Source: Desulfobacteraceae bacterium (GTDB taxonomy: Bacteria; Desulfobacterota; Desulfobulbia; Desulfobulbales; Desulfobulbaceae). Taken from it: a stretch of 9,583 nt of DNA. The translations under genes were made by a program, and so were the position numbers. Of the stretch, positions 1-6,699 are shown piece after piece. Position 1 is the stretch's first letter, and each line of letters begins with the position of its first letter. Location: assembly GCA_022837185.1 (NCBI GenBank), contig JALHJD010000099.1, positions 1-9,583 of the forward strand, written 5' to 3'. A model generated the notes under the pieces. The model was not told the origin of the DNA and did not search any database. It saw only the letters and a list, made by a program, of their open reading frames with translations.

Positions 1-1001
1 TCCGGGCCGTTTTCCGGGAAACCCTGGGTATCGATCCTGCTCCGCCTTTTCGCCGCATGGGCTACGATGAAGCCATGCGCCGCTTCGGCACCGACCGCCC
101 GGACACCCGCTTCGGGCTCGAGTTGGTTGATCTGACCGAAGTGCTTGGCGGATGCACGTTCAACGTCTTCAAAACCACCATTGACAGCGGCGGCGTCATC
201 AAGGCGATCAATGCCAGGGGCTGCGCCGGATTCTCCCGCAAGGACCTCGACGATCTGACCGACTATGCCGGCCGTTTCGGCGCCCGCGGCATGGCCTGGA
301 TCAAAATCAGGGAAAATGAATGGCAGTCGCCCATCACCAAATTCTTCTCGGACGGGGAAATCGCCTCCATGCGGGAAGCGCTGGCGGCCGAACCGGGGGA
401 CCTCATCCTGTTCGGAGCCGACAGGGAGGCCGTTGTCAACCAGGTGCTTTCCGAACTGCGGCTCGAACTGGGGCGCCGGCTGAAACTGATCCCCGCGGGC
501 ACCTATGATTTCCTCTGGATCACCGATTTTCCCCTGGTGGAATATGACGCCGCTGAAAAGCGCTATGCGGCACTGCACCACCCCTTCACCGCCCCGCAGG
601 AAAACGGCGGGGACATTCCGGCCGGCGACCCCGCCCGGCTCAGGAGCCGAGCCTACGACCTGGTCCTCAACGGCAATGAAATCGGGGGCGGCTCTATCCG
701 TATTCATCAAAAGGGTATGCAGGAAAAGATCTTCGCGCTCCTTGGCATCGGTCCCGAGGAGGCCCGGGAAAAATTCGGCTTTCTGCTCCGGGCCCTGGAA
801 CTGGGCGCCCCGCCCCACGGCGGCATCGCCTTCGGCGTGGACCGGTTGATGATGATTCTGACCGGCAGCGGTTCCATACGTGATGTCATTGCCTTCCCCA
901 AGACGCAGAAAGCAACCTGCCCGTTGACCGACGCCCCGGCGCCCGTGGACAGAAAACAACTTACCGAACTCTCTTTGCGGCCGGACTGGAAGGAACAATA
1001 G
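1..1001 (+). CDS. aspS: Aspartyl-tRNA synthetase, C-terminal part (5' end outside window)
   Basis: Charges tRNA-Asp (or tRNA-Asx, if the enzyme is non-discriminating) with aspartate in the cytoplasm. The reading frame is open from base 3, so the ATG at 57 is internal and not the start. About 332 of the roughly 590 residues usual for a bacterial AspRS are visible. In order: the end of the first catalytic segment (FRRMGYDEAMRRFG, then DRPDTRF); the bacterial-specific GAD insertion (about nt 140-480, with FKTTIDSGG and ARGMAWIK); the second half of the class II core with ITDFPLVEY and LNGNEIGGGSIRIH; and class II motif 3, GIAFGVDRLMM, near nt 822-854, followed by IRDVIAFPKTQ. Motif 1 and motif 2 should lie upstream of the window. 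The stop codon TAG (999-1001) is formed inside the first unit of the intergenic repeat. Family identity is very secure; discriminating versus non-discriminating specificity cannot be settled from this part. Confidence 0.97.
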   Translation, partial: RAVFRETLGIDPAPPFRRMGYDEAMRRFGTDRPDTRFGLELVDLTEVLGGCTFNVFKTTIDSGGVIKAINARGCAGFSRKDLDDLTDYAGRFGARGMAWIKIRENEWQSPITKFFSDGEIASMREALAAEPGDLILFGADREAVVNQVLSELRLELGRRLKLIPAGTYDFLWITDFPLVEYDAAEKRYAALHHPFTAPQENGGDIPAGDPARLRSRAYDLVLNGNEIGGGSIRIHQKGMQEKIFALLGIGPEEAREKFGFLLRALELGAPPHGGIAFGVDRLMMILTGSGSIRDVIAFPKTQKATCPLTDAPAPVDRKQLTELSLRPDWKEQ

Positions 1002-1126
1002 GCTGTAGCTTTTTAGGCTGTAGGCTATTAGGAAGAAGAATGAGCCTAACAGGCTACAGCCTATAGCCTAACAGCCTACAGTCTACAGCCTATACAGCCT
1101 AACAGCCCTACAGCCTAACAACCTAA
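1000..1126. repeat. Palindromic AGCCTA-rich intergenic repeat, copy 1
   Basis: This fills the whole gap between the convergent aspS and CopZ-like genes. The left part has AGGCTGTAG-type units (1000-1028). A non-repetitive centre, AGGAAG...AATGAGCCTAAC (1030-1050), follows. The right part (1043-1126) is an imperfect tandem run of about nine 7-9 bp units (GCCTAACA, GCCTACA, GCCTATA, GCCCTACA). Left units are the reverse complement of right units, so the transcript could form a long imperfect hairpin on either strand. A reverse-oriented copy lies at 7861-7927. With no other terminator visible between the two convergent genes, it may act as a bidirectional terminator; that role is inference. Both flanking genes take their TAG stop codons from repeat-like sequence (999-1001 and the complement of 1123-1125). 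Confidence 0.85.
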
Positions 1127-1323
1127 ACTGCTTCTTCCACCACCTCGAAGCCGATCCCGGCAACGGCCTTGCGGACCTTCTCCAGGGGGACCTGGCCGTC
1201 AAAGCTGGCCTCTCCCCGGTCAAGATCGACCCGGACATTGGATAACCCCTCAATGTCCTCCAGCGCCTTACGAACGGAACCGACGCAGTGGTTGCACCGC
1301 ATTCCCTTGATTTTTACAGTCAT
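1123..1323 (-). CDS. CopZ-like heavy-metal-associated (HMA) domain metallochaperone
   Basis: A 66-residue single-domain HMA protein of the CopZ/Atx1/MerP type, expected to carry Cu(I) or another soft metal ion in the cytoplasm and pass it to a P-type ATPase or regulator. The MxCxxC metal site is M8-R-C10-N-H-C13 in the first loop, followed by the usual beta-alpha-beta-beta-alpha-beta pattern (KALEDIEG, VRVDLDRGEASF, VRKAVAGIGFEV). The family is normally 65-75 residues, so it is complete. I chose ATG 1323 because GGAGAAGG (complement of 1328-1335) lies 4 nt upstream. The alternative in-frame GTG at 1344 would put that ribosome site inside the gene. No copper ATPase, CsoR or CueR gene is in the window, so it stands alone here. 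Metal specificity (Cu versus Hg, Zn or Cd) is not determined by the sequence. Confidence 0.88.
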   Translation of the reverse strand: MTVKIKGMRCNHCVGSVRKALEDIEGLSNVRVDLDRGEASFDGQVPLEKVRKAVAGIGFEVVEEAV

Positions 1324-1366
1324 ATTGCCTTCTCCATTGGACACAGATAATCAATCTTTTTCATAT

Positions 1367-1394
1367 ATAATAATCATTCATACGAAATGAGCAA
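1367..1394 (-). promoter_or_regulatory. Predicted promoter of the CopZ-like gene
   Basis: On the - strand, TTGCTC (complement of 1389-1394) is 16 nt from TATTAT (complement of 1367-1372), which matches the -10 consensus at 5 of 6 positions; the -35 matches 3 of 6. This would give a leader of about 37 nt before ATG 1323. The block 1347-1380 is sharply AT-rich against GC-rich flanks. It contains ATAATCA twice (1347-1353 and 1370-1376), 23 bp apart, the second touching the -10, which could be an operator. No known operator was matched convincingly. The rest of the gap up to the next gene (1395-1469) is GC-rich with several GCCGGC palindromes, but I could not build a clear terminator from it. Confidence 0.5.
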
Positions 1395-1469
1395 AAAAGA
1401 ACAACGGGCCGGGCCGGCTCCCATGGGCTGCTTTCCGTCCCGCGCCGGCATGAAACCGGCCGGCCGTTT

Positions 1470-2774
1470 TCACGGTTTATTGTTTTCTCCGCGGCCGGTG
1501 GAACCAAGAGACTGAATGCGATGGATGACCGCGGTTGTCGACAGATCATGTTCGAAGGCGATCCGGACCACCCGGCCCCCGGCTTTTTTCACCTCCGGGG
1601 CACCGACAATTTCGTCTTCGGGCCAGTCGGCGCCCTTGACGAGCACGTCGGGCAGGATGGCCCTGATCAGGGTGATCGGCGTATCCTCGTCGAAAAGGAC
1701 GACAAAATCCACGCAGCCCAGGGCGGCCAGCACCCTGGCCCTGGCGGTCTGGTCGTTTACCGGCCGGCCGCCGCCCTTGATCCGGCGGACTGAGGCGTCG
1801 CTGTTCAGGCCCACCACCAGGCAGTCGGCCGTTTTCCTGGCCCGCTCCAGATAGGCGGCATGGCCGCTGTGCAGGATGTCGAAGCAGCCGTTGGTGAATG
1901 CAATCCTGCTCCCCTGGTCCCGGACGGGTGCCAGCCGCTCCCGGAGGGCGGCCATGGAAATGATCTTGTCCCTGTCGTTTTTCTGGTAGGGCCGGTCGGC
2001 CACCGGACAGAAGCGGCTCCGCAGCCGGTCCAGGTCAGCGCCCGGCAGGCCGGCGGCAAGGGCCTCCTCCCCGGCCCCGGCCCCGGTCAACACTGTGCCG
2101 TCCGGCCCGATGACCATCGAATGGCCGCCCAGTTCATGCTCCCCGGTCACGCCGCAACTGTTGCAGGCAGCGATGAACACCTGGTTTTCCACCGCCCTGG
2201 CCCGCAGGAGGATCCGCCAATGATCCAGGCGGACCCTGGGCCACTGGGCCGAGACCACGATCAGCTTCGCCCCGGCGAAGCATTGCCGGCGGGCGGTCTC
2301 CGGGAACCGGAGATCATAGCAGACCAGGGCCCCGATCCGGCCGAGGGGAGTCGTTATCGGCCCCGGGCATCCTCCCCTGGAGAAGAACCGGTCCTCCTCC
2401 CACAAACCGAAAAGATGCTGTTTCCGGTACAGGCCGGCTATCCCCTCCGGGCCGACCAGGAAAAACGTATTGAACAGGCCTGGCTCACCGTCGGCTCCGT
2501 TCCCCGCCGCGATCATGGATCCGCCGAGAAAGATGGAATAGCGGGCGGCAAACTCCTGCAGCTTTGCCAGGAGGACGGGAGTCTTCTCCGCCAGTTCCCC
2601 GGCCCTGGGATAGTCAAAACCCGAGGCCCAGAGTTCGGGAAGAACGATGAGCGAATCCGCCGCCGGGTTGAGCCGTTGCAGAAGTTCCCCGGCCTTGCGG
2701 ACGTTTGCGGCCGTATCCCCGAGGGTTATGGAAAACTGCAGGAAGCCGGCATGGGGAAAAAATCTGCCGCTCAT
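1470..2774 (-). CDS. Fusion: nitrilase-superfamily amidase + RfaE2/HldE-C heptose-1-phosphate adenylyltransferase
   Basis: A 434-residue protein with two complete catalytic domains. Residues about 6-263 are a carbon-nitrogen hydrolase closest in motifs to omega-amidase/YafV/Nit2. The Glu-Lys-Cys triad is visible as E47 (VLPELW), K118 (YRKQHLFG) and C152 (VCYDLRFPE), plus the typical RARAVENQ helix. Residues about 270-421 are a nucleotidyltransferase of the RfaE domain II type: FTNGCFDILHSGH (293-305) with the HxGH motif at 302-305, NSDASVRRIKG, RPVN, LVKGADW and the closing STTAVIHRI. Such domains adenylylate D-glycero-beta-D-manno-heptose 1-phosphate to make ADP-heptose for LPS. The domains meet within about 10 residues (PYQKNDRDKIIS). 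ATG 2774 overlaps the upstream TGA in the ATGA arrangement, suggesting translational coupling. M274 (1955) begins the second domain almost exactly but has no good ribosome site. Domain assignments are secure; the amide substrate and the benefit of fusion are unknown. No HldE kinase domain is in the window. Confidence 0.9.
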   Translation of the reverse strand: MSGRFFPHAGFLQFSITLGDTAANVRKAGELLQRLNPAADSLIVLPELWASGFDYPRAGELAEKTPVLLAKLQEFAARYSIFLGGSMIAAGNGADGEPGLFNTFFLVGPEGIAGLYRKQHLFGLWEEDRFFSRGGCPGPITTPLGRIGALVCYDLRFPETARRQCFAGAKLIVVSAQWPRVRLDHWRILLRARAVENQVFIAACNSCGVTGEHELGGHSMVIGPDGTVLTGAGAGEEALAAGLPGADLDRLRSRFCPVADRPYQKNDRDKIISMAALRERLAPVRDQGSRIAFTNGCFDILHSGHAAYLERARKTADCLVVGLNSDASVRRIKGGGRPVNDQTARARVLAALGCVDFVVLFDEDTPITLIRAILPDVLVKGADWPEDEIVGAPEVKKAGGRVVRIAFEHDLSTTAVIHRIQSLGSTGRGENNKP

Positions 2775-3490
2775 GGCACCGGGTCCCCCTGAATGATCTG
2801 GTCAAGGGCCCGGCGCGCCAGGCCGGCAACGGTCACGGCCCGCACACGGTCGTCTTCGTACAGGCGCAGGCGGGAGTTGTCGCCGAGCAGCCCGCGGATG
2901 GGTTCCGCCGCTCTTTCCCGGCGCAGCAGGCCCAGGGCCCGGGCGGCAAGCCCGCGCACCTCGGGATCCGCCGAGTACAGGTATTTGACAAGGTCGTCAG
3001 CCGCGCCGCGCTCCAGGAGCATCCGGGGCCGCGCCTCCGCTATTCTGCCGACGCCCCACAACAGGCCCCGCTGCAGGGCTTCATTTTCCAGGAAATTGCC
3101 GTGCTGGAAGAGCTCCTCGCCGTCTTCGCGCATATAGGAAATCAGTATATGCACATATTCCGCGGCAAGCCCAGGATGCTGGACCATGATCTCGGCCATG
3201 GCCTCGGGGGCACCCCAGCCGATGCCGCCCGATTCTTCGTTCAGGCTCCACATCAGACGGCGCATGATCACCCTCCCCCCTTCCATGTCCGCGGCCGCAA
3301 GCCGCGCCACCGCCCTGCCCATCGCCCGGACCGCGTTCCAGCGGACCTGCTCCTCGACCCGGCAGATTCCCGAAAACAGGGGCTGGATGACATCCTGGGC
3401 CGGGAACTCGTCCAGCCGGGCAAGGATTTCCTCCACATCACCGCCCTCCAGCAGGCGGAGAACCGTCTTTCTAATGGCTCGGCTGCTCAT
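2771..3490 (-). CDS. HEAT-repeat-like all-alpha protein (resembles DVU0298 family), function unknown
   Basis: A 239-residue soluble protein with no signal peptide or membrane helix. It reads as stacked helix pairs: an N-terminal helical part (about 1-70, including VRWNAVRAMGRAVARLA), a distinctive middle with MWSLNEESGGIGWGAPE (80-96) and YVHILISYMREDGE plus NFLENEALQRGLLWGVGRI (112-150), and HEAT-type repeats at the C-terminus (about 171-230, with DPEVRGLAARALGLL and DDRVRAVTVAGLARRAL). The central signature matches what I remember of the conserved DVU0298 family of sulfate reducers and relatives; that match is from memory. HEAT and PBS-lyase-like folds usually scaffold protein contacts, so a partner-binding role is likely but unproven. 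It sits 36 bp after ferritin and overlaps the next gene by 4 bp, so all three are probably cotranscribed. The ribosome site before ATG 3490 is weak. Confidence 0.8.
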   Translation of the reverse strand: MSSRAIRKTVLRLLEGGDVEEILARLDEFPAQDVIQPLFSGICRVEEQVRWNAVRAMGRAVARLAAADMEGGRVIMRRLMWSLNEESGGIGWGAPEAMAEIMVQHPGLAAEYVHILISYMREDGEELFQHGNFLENEALQRGLLWGVGRIAEARPRMLLERGAADDLVKYLYSADPEVRGLAARALGLLRRERAAEPIRGLLGDNSRLRLYEDDRVRAVTVAGLARRALDQIIQGDPVP

Positions 3491-3526
3491 GCTTTCGCAA
3501 TGGACCGGTGTCCCGTCCCGCGGCCG

Positions 3527-4039
3527 TCATTCGCCCCCGGCCGGAGGATTGAACACGCGTTTGCCCAGTTCGGCATCCAGGAGGAACAACCCTGAGGTAT
3601 CCTGCCGGATCAGTTTCAGTTTGTCGACAATCTCGCCCACGCTGGCTTCTTCCTCCACCTGTTCGGCAACGAACCACTGAAGGAAATTCAGGGTGGCATG
3701 ATCCTTTTCCTTCATGGCCAGGTCCACCAGGCTGTTGATCAGGCCGGTGACATGCTGTTCATGCTTCTGGATCTGTTTGAAGGCGTCCAGCGGGGTTTTC
3801 CAGCTTGCATCGGGTTTTTCTATGGCCCCCAGGACCACCCTGCCGCCGCGGTCGCAGACATAGTCATAAAACTTCATGGCATGAAACAGTTCTTCCTGCA
3901 CCTGGGCGCGCATCCAGAGGGCAAAACCCTTGAGGCTGAGGGATTGGAAATACGACTCCATGGAAAGATACAGGTAGGAGGAATACAATTCGGCATTGAT
4001 CTGATCATTGAGGGCATTCAGCATTTTTTCCTTCAACAT
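3527..4039 (-). CDS. ftnA: Bacterial non-heme ferritin (FtnA type)
   Basis: A 170-residue four-helix ferritin that oxidises Fe(II) and stores iron as a mineral in a 24-subunit cytoplasmic cage. The residues expected at the ferroxidase centre fall at the same numbers as in E. coli FtnA: E17 ([13 protein letters not shown]), E50 and H53 ([13 protein letters not shown]), E94, Q127 and E130 (AEQVEEEAS). I see no heme-ligand methionine of the bacterioferritin kind. The open frame extends to 4153, but AAGGAG (complement of 4046-4051) lies 6 nt before ATG 4039, and the extra 38 upstream residues are Arg/Cys-rich and unlike any ferritin. It appears to be the first gene of the cluster with the HEAT-like protein and the amidase/adenylyltransferase fusion. 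Its promoter should lie in the AT-rich divergent region near 4155-4232. Confidence 0.95.
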   Translation of the reverse strand: MLKEKMLNALNDQINAELYSSYLYLSMESYFQSLSLKGFALWMRAQVQEELFHAMKFYDYVCDRGGRVVLGAIEKPDASWKTPLDAFKQIQKHEQHVTGLINSLVDLAMKEKDHATLNFLQWFVAEQVEEEASVGEIVDKLKLIRQDTSGLFLLDAELGKRVFNPPAGGE

Positions 4040-4045
4040 CGCTCT

Positions 4046-4051
4046 CTCCTT
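4046..4051 (-). promoter_or_regulatory. Ribosome binding site deciding the ferritin start
   Basis: AAGGAG on the - strand, 6 nt from ATG 4039, with a purine-rich flank. It fixes the ferritin start against the in-frame upstream candidates at 4063 and 4153, neither of which has a comparable site. Confidence 0.75.
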
Positions 4052-4154
4052 TTTCCCGGTCATGGCATCACCCCGCCGGACCCCACTCAGGCAGTTTGCG
4101 GCACGGCCGCCCCGTGAAGCGCATATTCCCCAACATCCGGCCCGCGAAGCCATA

Positions 4155-4232
4155 CACTCCTGAATAATTATTGTTTTTTCAAGGCAAATCTGGTTCTATC
4201 CTACAACTATTCACATCTGATCAGCAACAGGA
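4155..4232. promoter_or_regulatory. AT-rich divergent promoter region between ferritin and ydfG
   Basis: This AT-rich block separates the ferritin cluster (-) from the ydfG-fabB-guaD operon (+), so both promoters should be here or close by. On the + strand TTGTTT (4171-4176) is 17 nt from TTCTAT (4194-4199), a weak match in correct register for ydfG. On the - strand TTGCTG and TAGGAT, 18 nt apart, are an equally weak candidate for ferritin, which would then have a long leader (about 150 nt). The palindrome AATAATTATT (4163-4172) lies between and could be a regulator site, perhaps Fur given the ferritin gene, but it does not fit the 19-bp Fur consensus well. The regional assignment is reasonable; the individual boxes are not secure. 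Confidence 0.4.
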
Positions 4233-5000
4233 ATGAACAGAACCATTCTCATTACCGGAGCGACCGCCGGATTCGGCAGGGCATGCGCGGAGCTTTTCGC
4301 CGCAGAGGGATGGCGGGTGATCGCTACAGGCCGCAGGGAGGATCGCCTGCGCGGGCTGAAGGACAAGCTCTCCGGCTCCGCTGTCCACTGTGCCTGCCTC
4401 GATGTGCGAAAACCGGACGACATTGAAAAAATGCTTGCCGGGCTGCCGTCCCCATTCCGGGAAATCGACGTCCTGCTCAACAACGCCGGCCTGGCCCTCG
4501 GCTTGCGGCCGGCCCACGAGGCGGACCTGAATGACTGGGAAACAATGGTCGATACGAACATCAAGGGACTCTACACCATCACCAGGGCCGTTCTGCCTGA
4601 AATGGTGCGGCGCGACCGGGGCCATATCGTCAATATCGGTTCGGTTGCCGCCAACTGGCCCTATCCGGGCGGCAATGTGTACGGAGCCACCAAGGCCTTT
4701 GTCAGGCAGTTTTCCTTCAACCTCCGTGCCGACCTGGCAGGAACGCGGGTGAGGGTGACCAACATTGAACCGGGCCTGGCGGAAACCGAATTTTCCCTCA
4801 TCCGTTTTCATGGTGACCGGGAGAAGGCAAAGAAAGTGTACCGCGGCACGCAACCCCTGACCGCCGAAGATATTGCCCGAATCGTCTTCTGGGTTACCTC
4901 CGTTCCCCCGCATATCAACATCAACACCCTCGAGGTCATGCCGGTCTGCCAGAGCTGGTCGCCCTTCGCCATTCATCGGGAGCAGAGGGATCAGGATTGA
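4233..5000 (+). CDS. ydfG: YdfG-like NADP-dependent 3-hydroxy acid dehydrogenase (short-chain dehydrogenase)
   Basis: A 255-residue classical short-chain dehydrogenase. The cofactor motif TGATAGFG is at 8-15, and ATGRR at 31-35 supports NADP preference. NNAG is at 83-86, and the catalytic set is N109, S137, Y150 and K154 (VYGATKAF). Specific stretches ([52 protein letters not shown]) match E. coli YdfG as I recall it almost word for word. YdfG oxidises L-allo-threonine, serine and 3-hydroxy acids, and reduces malonic semialdehyde. The ATG at 4233 has AGGA immediately before it (spacing about 2 nt), which is close. Its TGA shares one base with the fabB ATG (TGATG at 4998-5002), so the two are coupled. 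That position next to fabB raises the alternative that it serves as a ketoacyl reductase; sequence similarity favours YdfG. Confidence 0.9.
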   Translation: MNRTILITGATAGFGRACAELFAAEGWRVIATGRREDRLRGLKDKLSGSAVHCACLDVRKPDDIEKMLAGLPSPFREIDVLLNNAGLALGLRPAHEADLNDWETMVDTNIKGLYTITRAVLPEMVRRDRGHIVNIGSVAANWPYPGGNVYGATKAFVRQFSFNLRADLAGTRVRVTNIEPGLAETEFSLIRFHGDREKAKKVYRGTQPLTAEDIARIVFWVTSVPPHININTLEVMPVCQSWSPFAIHREQRDQD

Positions 5001-6226
5001 TGCGGCGGGTAGTCATCACCGGCATGGGCATCGTCTCCCCCCTGGGCGACACCCTGGAAGACGTCCTGACATCCCTCCGGGAGACCAGGTCCGGCATCGC
5101 CTATCAACCCCACTACGCCAAGCTGAATTTGCGCTCCAGGGTCGGCGGATTCACCCGCATTGACATCGAGCGCCATGTGGACAAGAAGGACCTGCGCTTC
5201 ATGGGCGATGCGGCGGCCTATGCCTATATTGCCCTGCGCCGGGCCATTGCCCATGCCGGGTTGTCCGAATCCCAGGTCTCGAATCCCCGCACCGGCCTCA
5301 TCATGGGCTCCGGCGGGACCTCGGCCGCCAATGTCATCCTGGCCGCCGATACCATGCGGGAAAAGGGGCTCCGCCGGCTCAGTCCGTTCATGGTCCCAAG
5401 GACAATGAGTTCCACGGTCTCCGCCTGCCTCACCGCCCCGTTCCGCATACAGGGCCTCTGCTACTCCATCTCCTCGGCCTGCGCCACCGGGTCCCATTGC
5501 ATCGGCGCCGGGACCGAACAGATCCGCTTCGGCCGGCAGGACATCGTCTTCGCGGGCGGCAGCGATGAGGAGCACTGGATCCAGACCAGCATGTTTGACG
5601 CCATGGGCGCCCTGTCGACCGGTTTCAATGACGTCCCCGCCAAGGCTTCTCGTCCCTATGATGTCGCCCGCGACGGTTTCGTGGTCGCCAACGGCGCCGG
5701 GGTCGTCGTTCTGGAGGAGCTGGAGCATGCCCTGCGCCGCGGGGCGGAAATTTACGGGGAGATCATCGGCTACGGCGCCACCGCCGACGGCTGTCAGGTC
5801 GTTGTGCCCTCCGGGGAGGGGGCGGTCCGGTGCATGCGCGAGGCCCTGGAGACCGCCGACACCCCCATTGACTACATCAATGCCCACGGGACCTCGACCC
5901 CTGTAGGCGACATCGTCGAACTGCAGGCGATCCGCGAAGTCTTCGGCACCACGGTGCCGCCGATCAGCTCGACCAAGTCCCTTTCCGGCCATTCGCTGGG
6001 CGCCGCCGGGGTCCATGAAGCGATTTACTGCCTGCTCATGCTGCAGCATGATTTCATCGCCGCCTCGGCCAATATTGACACCCTTGATCCGCAGGCCGCC
6101 GACATGCCGATCGTCACCGCGGTGCAGCGCAGACCCCTGAGAACGGTCATGTCCAACAGCTACGGATTCGGGGGGACGAACGCCTGTCTCGTCCTTCGAA
6201 AATTTGCCGGGGAAGGCGGGCGATGA
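5000..6226 (+). CDS. fabB: 3-oxoacyl-[ACP] synthase I (FabB)
   Basis: A 408-residue ketosynthase that condenses acyl-ACP with malonyl-ACP in type II fatty-acid synthesis. The FabB branch is known for elongating cis-unsaturated intermediates. Catalytic residues are C161 ([10 protein letters not shown]), H296 ([11 protein letters not shown]), K326 and H331 ([20 protein letters not shown]), each offset by two from E. coli FabB C163/H298/K328/H333. [30 protein letters not shown] and [12 protein letters not shown] are FabB-like, not FabF-like. I chose ATG 5000, which overlaps the ydfG stop by one base; a TTG at 4997 would add one residue. Upstream AGGA lies 3-4 nt from the ATG. The stop overlaps the guaD start (ATGA at 6223-6226). 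No fabA, fabZ, acpP or other fab gene is nearby, so the partner dehydratase/isomerase must be elsewhere. Confidence 0.95.
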   Translation: MRRVVITGMGIVSPLGDTLEDVLTSLRETRSGIAYQPHYAKLNLRSRVGGFTRIDIERHVDKKDLRFMGDAAAYAYIALRRAIAHAGLSESQVSNPRTGLIMGSGGTSAANVILAADTMREKGLRRLSPFMVPRTMSSTVSACLTAPFRIQGLCYSISSACATGSHCIGAGTEQIRFGRQDIVFAGGSDEEHWIQTSMFDAMGALSTGFNDVPAKASRPYDVARDGFVVANGAGVVVLEELEHALRRGAEIYGEIIGYGATADGCQVVVPSGEGAVRCMREALETADTPIDYINAHGTSTPVGDIVELQAIREVFGTTVPPISSTKSLSGHSLGAAGVHEAIYCLLMLQHDFIAASANIDTLDPQAADMPIVTAVQRRPLRTVMSNSYGFGGTNACLVLRKFAGEGGR

Positions 6227-6699
6227 ACGGGCGGGACGCGCTTTTCATGCGTCAGGCCATTGAACTGGCGGAAAAAGGAATGGCGGCGGAGGACGGTGGA
6301 CCCTTCGGCGCGGTGATCGTCCGGGGGGGCGAGGTCATCGGCCGGGGCTGGAACAGGGTCCTCCGGACCAACGATCCGACAGCCCACGCAGAAATTGTCG
6401 CGATCAGGGACGCCTGCGCGCAAACCGGGAGCTACTGGCTGGAAGGATGTCACATATACGTCAGCTGTGAACCGTGCCCCATGTGCCTGGCGGCCGTCTA
6501 CTGGGCCAGAATGGGCTCGCTGACCTTTGCGGCGGACCGGAAGGACGCCGCGGCCATAGAATTTGACGATGATCTCATTTACAGGGAGGTCTGCCGGCCG
6601 GCCGGGGAGCGCATCCTGCCCATCCGGCGCTGCCTGCGGGAGGAAGCAGTGCAGGTCATGCGCCGCTGGCCCTCGCTGGCCGCAGGTCGCCGCTACTAA
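6223..6699 (+). CDS. guaD: Guanine deaminase (cytidine-deaminase fold)
   Basis: A 158-residue zinc deaminase that converts guanine to xanthine plus ammonia in purine salvage or catabolism. The zinc site is H55-A-E57 ([16 protein letters not shown]) and P-C85-P-M-C88 ([16 protein letters not shown]), with E57 as the proton shuttle. GGPFGAVIV (25-33) and [10 protein letters not shown] (114-123) match Bacillus subtilis GuaD, whose C-terminal Asp in this region recognises guanine; this separates it from TadA and from cytosine or cytidine deaminases. Length equals the family norm. It starts at ATG 6223, overlapping the fabB stop by 4 bp, so it is the third gene of a coupled operon. Its TAA (6697-6699) overlaps the stop of the convergent regulator gene, leaving no room for a terminator. 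Confidence 0.93.
   Translation: MNGRDALFMRQAIELAEKGMAAEDGGPFGAVIVRGGEVIGRGWNRVLRTNDPTAHAEIVAIRDACAQTGSYWLEGCHIYVSCEPCPMCLAAVYWARMGSLTFAADRKDAAAIEFDDDLIYREVCRPAGERILPIRRCLREEAVQVMRRWPSLAAGRRY

Noticed and set aside
1043..1126. Possible CRISPR array
   Set aside because: Units are only 7-9 bp, adjacent and imperfect, with no unique spacers and no cas genes.
1324..1344. Longer CopZ-like start at GTG 1344
   Set aside because: It would place the strong GGAGAAGG ribosome site inside the coding sequence; ATG 1323 gives the normal family length.
1395..1469. Intrinsic terminator after the amidase/adenylyltransferase gene
   Set aside because: GCCGGC palindromes and a T-rich run occur on the - strand, but they are not arranged as a stable stem directly followed by the T-run.
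1860..2792. 310-codon open frame on the + strand opposite the amidase/adenylyltransferase gene
   Set aside because: Composition is Pro/Gly/Arg/Gln-rich with no family signature, and the opposite strand has clear catalytic motifs. Long antisense frames are expected at this GC content.
2705..3595. 296-codon + strand frame opposite the HEAT-like gene
   Set aside because: No recognisable domain, no ribosome site, and it spans a gene junction on the real strand.
4040..4153. N-terminal extension of ferritin to 4153
   Set aside because: The extra 38 residues do not resemble ferritin, and a strong ribosome site with correct spacing marks ATG 4039.
4161..4176. Fur box at the AATAATTATT palindrome near ferritin
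   Set aside because: Only a short AT palindrome; the GATAAT-type repeats of the 19-bp consensus are not present.
4991..6049. 352-codon - strand frame opposite fabB
   Set aside because: Gly/Asp/Ala-rich translation without any motif; fabB on the other strand is unmistakable.
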